Assembly: GCA_032117095.1 (NCBI GenBank)
Contig: JAULZZ010000015.1
Span: forward strand, 1-9,835
DNA length: 9,835 bases
Origin: REEB470 sp032117095
Lineage (GTDB): Bacteria; Bacillota; Bacilli; Paenibacillales; YIM-B00363
Direction: 5' to 3'
A program made the position numbers and the translations under genes. The first letter of the stretch is position 1, and every line of letters begins with the position of its first letter. The notes under the pieces were generated by a model, which ran no database searches, had not been told where the DNA came from, and worked only from the letters and a program-made list of their open reading frames with translations. Positions 6,130-9,835 of this stretch are shown here, one piece after another.

Positions 6130-7110
6130 ATGACGACAGGAGTTATGAGAAAAACAGCGGTGTATGCAGGATTGCTAGCGATGACAGTCGGGATGGCGAG
6201 CGTGCAAGCACCAGAGGGCAAGGCGCAAGGCGGGATCGATCGCCAGCTGGTGTATGTGCCAGCGGGAAACATTTCGAAGATGCCGTTGATGAAGTACGTA
6301 GGAGGAAACCCGATTGATGAAGTGAAGAACGTAAATACACCAGATTTTTGGATCGGGAAAACAGAAGTGACGGGTGCATTGTGGCAAGAAGTGTACGACT
6401 GGGCGGTGACAAAAGGGTATAAGTTTGCCAATACAGGGCATTACGGCAGTGGTAAGAACAAAGATCCAATGCGGGCTGTAGGAGGATTAAGCTGGTACGA
6501 TGTGCTCGTTTGGACGAATGCATACTCGGAGAAAGAAGGGCTCCGTCCAGTGTATCGGCATTCGACTCATGCGTACGTACTAAAGGATGCGAAACAAGTT
6601 TCTGCATTGAACATTGCGTTACAATCCTACACCGACGGGTATCGGTTGCCGACGGCAATCGAGAGTGAAATGGCAGCGAGATGGTTGGGGACGACAGCGC
6701 CGACGACAGGTTCTTTAGCACAAGCTCGCATTGCCACGACAGGGAAAGATGACAAAACATATTATTGGACACCGTACAATTATGCGAGTGGTGCAACGGA
6801 AAACACCGACAATGCAACAGAAACAAAAGAGGTGGCGTGGCACACTGGACCTTCAAAGCCGGTGGGTCTCAAGAAACCAAACGTATTGGGCATGCACGAT
6901 GTGAGTGGGAATGTATGGGAGTGGCTGTTTACGTGTTTTGAGGTTAAAGAATCAAAGAAGCCCTGTGAGATGGGTATGTTGAGAGGGGGCAGCTCTTTCT
7001 CTCCATCTCATCTCAAAATTTTGGGCGTGGGTTTTCGCATGGCTCTTGGAAACTCACCGACACGGGTCCACGATTTTATGGGCTTTCGCTTAGCGAGGAC
7101 GAAACTGTGA
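6130..7110 (+). CDS. Exported SUMF1/FGE-fold protein lacking catalytic cysteines
   Basis: A 326-aa protein. The N-terminus (MRKTAVYAGLLAMTVG, from residue 6) is a signal peptide with likely cleavage near residue 27 or 32 (after VQA or GKA), so it is probably secreted or surface-bound; no lipobox or anchor is seen. The rest is one SUMF1 (formylglycine-generating-enzyme-like, C-type-lectin-related) domain: DFWIGKTEVTGALWQ (72-86), DGYRLPTAIESEMAAR (169-184), LGMHDVSGNVWEW (253-265), LRGGSSF (284-290), MGFRLAR (317-323). True FGEs have two active-site cysteines after the RGGS motif; here that stretch is SFSPSHLK, without cysteine. The only cysteines are C269 and C279, which could form a disulfide. 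A sulfatase-activating role is therefore unlikely; ligand binding is more plausible. AGGAG (6114-6118) is 11 bases before the ATG at 6130; an ATG at 6145 is an alternative. It is transcribed alone from the T-tract promoter. Confidence 0.85.
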   Translation: MTTGVMRKTAVYAGLLAMTVGMASVQAPEGKAQGGIDRQLVYVPAGNISKMPLMKYVGGNPIDEVKNVNTPDFWIGKTEVTGALWQEVYDWAVTKGYKFANTGHYGSGKNKDPMRAVGGLSWYDVLVWTNAYSEKEGLRPVYRHSTHAYVLKDAKQVSALNIALQSYTDGYRLPTAIESEMAARWLGTTAPTTGSLAQARIATTGKDDKTYYWTPYNYASGATENTDNATETKEVAWHTGPSKPVGLKKPNVLGMHDVSGNVWEWLFTCFEVKESKKPCEMGMLRGGSSFSPSHLKILGVGFRMALGNSPTRVHDFMGFRLARTKL

Positions 7111-7201
7111 TAGTTTTCGTTGGAATATTTCCCTTATGAATGCTTACGTCCTTGAACTTTCCCTTGAAAAAAGGGGGAGGAAAGAAGCATGAGCCATCAA
7201 G

Positions 7202-7238
7202 AGTCCGCCACGTGACAGCGTGGGAACGGACTTTTTTT
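7202..7238 (+). terminator. Rho-independent terminator of the SUMF1-fold gene
   Basis: AGTCCG (7202-7207) pairs with CGGACT (7227-7232), and CCACG (7208-7212) with CGTGG (7219-7223), with a GAA bulge; the stem runs into seven T (7232-7238). It lies about 90 bases after the stop. In between, ATGCTT (7139-7144) and AAGCAT (7185-7190) bracket CTTTCC/GGAAAG and may form another weaker hairpin. Confidence 0.85.
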
Positions 7239-7254
7239 GTGTGAGGGAGAGGTC

Positions 7255-7303
7255 GTCCAAAACGGCGACGGAAAGGCAAAGCCTTGCCACCAGCGTTTTG
7301 GAC
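7255..7303. repeat. 49-bp palindromic hairpin sequence
   Basis: GTCCAAAACG (7255-7264) and CGTTTTGGAC (7294-7303) are perfect inverted 10-mers. Inside, AAGGC-AAA-GCCTT (7273-7285) or the competing GGCAA/TTGCC pairing extends the stem. There is no T run behind it on either strand, so it is not a standard terminator. It sits between the terminator and the repeat at 7331. Confidence 0.6.
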
Positions 7304-7312
7304 AATCCATGC

Positions 7313-7437
7313 AATACGAAACACGGATTAATACTAAACACTGATTAAAAACGTCCATACCAAGGGCCCCATTTTACAAGAAATCACCGCGCTTTTTAAG
7401 AAATAGGATTTCTGGTATTCAAACCGTGTTTTAGTCT
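7313..7437. repeat. TIR element, short subtype, copy 2, with a doubled left end
   Basis: The element proper is 7331-7437. Its left end ATACTAAACACTGATTAAAA matches the inverted right end (about 7416-7437, TTCAAACCGTGTTTTAGTCT) with one gap. It is close to the copy at 9737 (about nine substitutions and one indel over 98 bp by eye), including CCATACCAAGGGCCCCATTT. Immediately before it a second left end, AATACGAAACACGGATTA (7313-7330), stands alone, so the end is duplicated in tandem. Confidence 0.75.
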
Positions 7438-7649
7438 TATACTAATTCCAAACTAAAAAAATCGACATATTTGTTTGGAAATAGCATGAGTATCAATAAG
7501 CGATTTGCATGAACAAAAAATCAAATCCCCCATACAACGCAGAGCACCGTACAAAAAGGAGAGCATTTGCAAGCGTAGCAGAAGAGAAAGGCGCATTGCC
7601 ACAATGCACCGTCCCACAGATGAAAATTCCTATGCCACAGCAGCCCTCC
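7438..7649. other. Gap between repeat and htpG promoter, nothing recognised
   Basis: About 210 bases with no convincing gene. A 50-codon frame (7509-7661) lacks a ribosome site and ends inside the htpG -35 box. GCATTG (7593-7598) and CAATGC (7602-7607) form a small hairpin. No known RNA family is recognisable. Confidence 0.4.
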
Positions 7650-7679
7650 TTGACAAAGTAAAAAACACTATGCTATAAA
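7650..7679 (+). promoter_or_regulatory. Strong sigma-A promoter of htpG
   Basis: A perfect TTGACA -35 box (7650-7655) and TATAAA -10 box (7674-7679) are 18 bases apart, with TG at 7671-7672 making an extended -10. Transcription should start near 7686, at the edge of the operator that follows. Confidence 0.85.
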
Positions 7680-7688
7680 GAAGATAGC

Positions 7689-7715
7689 TTAGCAATCGCA
7701 CAACACGAGTGCTAA
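7689..7715 (+). promoter_or_regulatory. CIRCE operator (HrcA binding site) of htpG
   Basis: TTAGCAATC (7689-7697), a 9-base spacer (7698-7706) and GAGTGCTAA (7707-7715) match the CIRCE consensus TTAGCACTC-N9-GAGTGCTAA at 17 of 18 arm positions. The position just downstream of the -10 box is that of CIRCE in known heat-shock promoters, where HrcA binding blocks transcription until heat or misfolding stress. Confidence 0.9.
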
Positions 7716-7768
7716 TATGTCGCATTGGGCAGGTCATTTTATTTTTGAAAGGAAAGGTACGATACACC

Positions 7769-9616
7769 ATGGAAAAAAAGCAATTCCAAGCCGAATCCAA
7801 ACGTTTGCTCGAAATGATGATTCACTCCATTTACACGAAACGCGAAATTTTTTTGCGGGAGTTAATTTCCAACGCCAGCGACGCCATCGACAAAATTTAC
7901 TACAAAGCACTCAGTGACGAACAGATGGTGTTTAACCCAGACGACTACTACATTGAGATTACCGCTGAGCCTGAGCCACGCCTGTTGACCATTCGCGACA
8001 CCGGCATTGGCATGACCAAAGAAGAGATGGAACACAATCTCGGCGTTATTGCCCAGAGTGGCTCCCTTGCCTTTAAGCAACAAGTCGAACAAAAAGACGG
8101 CCATTCCTTAATCGGACAGTTTGGCGTCGGATTTTATTCTGCCTTTATGGTTGCCGATGAGATCACCGTCGTCAGTCAAGCACTCGGGGCCACCCAAGCA
8201 TACCGCTGGCATTCTACGGGCACAGATGGCTACACGATCGAAGAAGTAGCGCCGACACACGTAGGTACGACGATCGTCTTGAAGATCAAGGAAGATTCGA
8301 TCGAGACGTCGTTAGAAAACGAAGATTTCACCTTTGACTTTTGTTTGCACCCCGGGCACATCAAATCGCTCGTGAAGAAGTATTCGGATTTCATTCGTTA
8401 TCCGATTAAGCTCAGTGACGAGGTCATCAATAGCATGATTCCGATCTGGCGCAAAAACAAAAGTGAGCTCACCGACGAAGCGTATACGAATTTTTACAAC
8501 GAAAAGCATTACGGCTTCGACAAGCCACTCAAACACCTGCATATCCAAGCCGACGGGGCGGTTCGCTACCAATCTATCTTATACATCCCTACAAATCCAC
8601 CGTTTAATTTTTATTCCCAAAACTACGAACGTGGCTTGGAGCTGTATGCGAACGGCGTATTGATCATGGAAAAATGTGCCGACCTCATTCCCGACTATTT
8701 TGCCTTCGTCAAAGGCATGGTCGATTCCGAAGATTTATCGCTGAATATCTCGCGGGAGATGCTCCAACACGACCGTCAGCTCAACATCATCTCGCGCAAC
8801 GTCAAAAACAAAATCAAGAGTGCCCTCCAAACGATGCTCAACGACGAGCGTGAAACGTACGAAACGTTCTACAAATCGTTCGGTCGTCAAATCAAATTTG
8901 GCGTATACAACGGCTACGGCGCAAACAAAGAAGATTTACAAGATTTACTGTTGTATTATTCTTCCACAGAGCAAAAGCTCGTCAGTTTGCAGGAATATGT
9001 CAGTCGCATGAAAGAAAACCAAAAGTACATTTATTACGCCACAGGGGAATCCATCGATCGCATTGTCAAATTGCCTCAAACCGAAGTCATCGCCGAACGG
9101 GGCATCGAAATGTTGTATTGCACCGAGGACATCGACGAGTTTGCCCTCAAAATGCTCAATAAGTTTGGCGACAAGGAGTTTCGCTCCGTATCGAGTGGGG
9201 ACCTTGGCTTAGAGCCGGCGGAACAACCCGCAGAGACGACAGCAACCGAGGAAGCGTCGCATGATGCACTATTCGAAGCGGTCAAAACACTGCTCGAAGA
9301 CAAAGTGAAACATGCACGCCCATCCAAACGACTAAAAAGTCATCCCGTCTGCCTCACGACCGAGGGAGACTTGACGATCGAAATGGAAAAAGTACTTAAA
9401 AACGTGCCGAATCGTCCGCCTGTGCAAGCCGAAAAAGTACTTGAAATCAACACAAACCACCATATTTTCCATACGCTCACACAGCTGTATGAGCACGATC
9501 GTGACAAATTTGCTCTTTACGTCGGTCTTTTGTACAACCAAGCGTTGCTGATCGAAGGGTTGCCCATCGCAGATCCGGTTGCATTTAGCAATGACTTGTG
9601 TAAAGTGATGGTGTGA
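7769..9616 (+). CDS. htpG: Molecular chaperone HtpG (bacterial Hsp90)
   Basis: This is a cytoplasmic ATP-dependent dimeric chaperone that remodels late folding intermediates and stress-damaged proteins. The 615-aa product has the full three-domain plan without the eukaryotic charged linker. The N-terminal GHKL ATPase domain has ELISNASDA (31-39; E31 and N35), DTGIGM (77-82) and GQFGVGFYS (116-124). The middle domain spans about 220-480 and has the catalytic-loop SREMLQHDRQL (328-338, including R329 and Q333). The C-terminal dimerisation domain runs from about 500, with KRLKSHPVCL (520-529) and LLYNQALLIEG (587-597). An acidic, Ala/Thr-rich linker spans 481-498. The sequence is closest in my memory to clostridial/Firmicutes HtpG. 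The ATG at 7769 follows AAAGG (7753-7757) by 11 bases. It is a single-gene unit with its own promoter, CIRCE operator and terminator. Confidence 0.97.
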   Translation: MEKKQFQAESKRLLEMMIHSIYTKREIFLRELISNASDAIDKIYYKALSDEQMVFNPDDYYIEITAEPEPRLLTIRDTGIGMTKEEMEHNLGVIAQSGSLAFKQQVEQKDGHSLIGQFGVGFYSAFMVADEITVVSQALGATQAYRWHSTGTDGYTIEEVAPTHVGTTIVLKIKEDSIETSLENEDFTFDFCLHPGHIKSLVKKYSDFIRYPIKLSDEVINSMIPIWRKNKSELTDEAYTNFYNEKHYGFDKPLKHLHIQADGAVRYQSILYIPTNPPFNFYSQNYERGLELYANGVLIMEKCADLIPDYFAFVKGMVDSEDLSLNISREMLQHDRQLNIISRNVKNKIKSALQTMLNDERETYETFYKSFGRQIKFGVYNGYGANKEDLQDLLLYYSSTEQKLVSLQEYVSRMKENQKYIYYATGESIDRIVKLPQTEVIAERGIEMLYCTEDIDEFALKMLNKFGDKEFRSVSSGDLGLEPAEQPAETTATEEASHDALFEAVKTLLEDKVKHARPSKRLKSHPVCLTTEGDLTIEMEKVLKNVPNRPPVQAEKVLEINTNHHIFHTLTQLYEHDRDKFALYVGLLYNQALLIEGLPIADPVAFSNDLCKVMV

Positions 9617-9643
9617 ATTTCACTGTCCCGCACACATCAACAA

Positions 9644-9671
9644 AGCATCTCTTGGATAGAGGTGCTTTTTT
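9644..9671 (+). terminator. Rho-independent terminator of htpG
   Basis: AGCATCTCT (9644-9652) pairs with AGAGGTGCT (9658-9666) over 9 bp with one T-G pair and a 5-base loop, followed by six T (9666-9671). Flanking GCACA (9630-9634) and TGTGC (9671-9675) can extend the stem. Confidence 0.9.
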
Positions 9672-9736
9672 GTGCGCACATGCGAAAGCGAGCTGCTTTC
9701 TCCGCTACATTTGCGTATCGACTGATACTGATACTA

Positions 9737-9835
9737 ATACTAAACACGGATTAAAAACGTCCATACCAAGGGCCCCATTTGACAAGAAATTACTGCGCTT
9801 TTTAACCAATAGGATTCCTGTATTCAATCGGTGTT
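9737..9835. repeat. TIR element, short subtype, copy 3 (runs off the window)
   Basis: The left end ATACTAAACACGGATTAAAA starts at 9737, and the body matches the copy at 7331 closely, including the CCATACCAAGGGCCCCATTT block. The right end is cut at ATTCAATCGGTGTT by the window edge. Before it, a run of imperfect 6-bp units (ACTGAT, ACTGAT, ACTAAT, ACTAAA; about 9721-9744) leads into the left end. Confidence 0.75.

Noticed and set aside
7509..7661. A 50-codon frame (MNKKSNPPYNAEHR...) before htpG
   Set aside because: It has no clear ribosome site, its composition is not protein-like in any way I recognise, and it ends inside the htpG -35 box.

Overview
The window looks like chromosomal DNA from a Gram-positive bacterium of the Bacilli (Firmicutes). 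The best evidence is a CymR-type Rrf2 repressor directly upstream of a cysteine desulfurase, the cymR-yrvO arrangement of Bacillus. Supporting evidence is the secF-recJ adjacency, a small zinc-ribbon protein of a type I associate with Bacillales, a Firmicutes-like HtpG and a HrcA/CIRCE operator. secD and secF are separate genes here, whereas B. subtilis has one fused secDF. Genes are of moderate GC. Genus cannot be fixed by eye; an Alicyclobacillus-, Thermoactinomyces- or Pasteuria-like lineage is only a guess.

Layout, all genes on the + strand: the last 23 codons of secD (1-72); secF (62-961); recJ (1013-2731); a 685-bp gap with a degenerate end of the repeat family described below, a broken hsdS-like fragment and a 136-bp inverted-repeat element; cymR (3417-3836) and a cysteine desulfurase (3871-5043) as a two-gene unit; two repeat elements back to back (5048-5175, 5180-5284); a 99-aa zinc-ribbon protein (5449-5748) with its own terminator; another repeat (5861-5989); an exported SUMF1/formylglycine-generating-enzyme-fold protein (6130-7110) with terminator; a hairpin and another repeat (7331-7437); htpG (7769-9616) with a strong promoter, a CIRCE operator and a terminator; and a last repeat running off the window end (9737-9835).

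The housekeeping genes cover protein export (SecDF), DNA repair (RecJ), cysteine/sulfur control and supply (CymR, cysteine desulfurase) and protein folding (HtpG). Neighbours expected from Bacillus gene order are missing (apt-relA after recJ, mnmA after the desulfurase). In their place are repeats and debris, which suggests a rearranged genome.

The most interesting points are: (1) an 18-bp T tract that exactly fills the spacer between plausible -35 and extended -10 boxes of the exported SUMF1-fold gene, a layout expected for phase-variable transcription; (2) a family of about 105-130-bp non-coding elements with shared terminal inverted repeats and two different interiors, present in most intergenic gaps; (3) a CIRCE operator on htpG, a gene that is HrcA-independent in B. 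subtilis; (4) the SUMF1-fold protein lacks the catalytic cysteines, so it is probably a binding or surface protein rather than a sulfatase activator.
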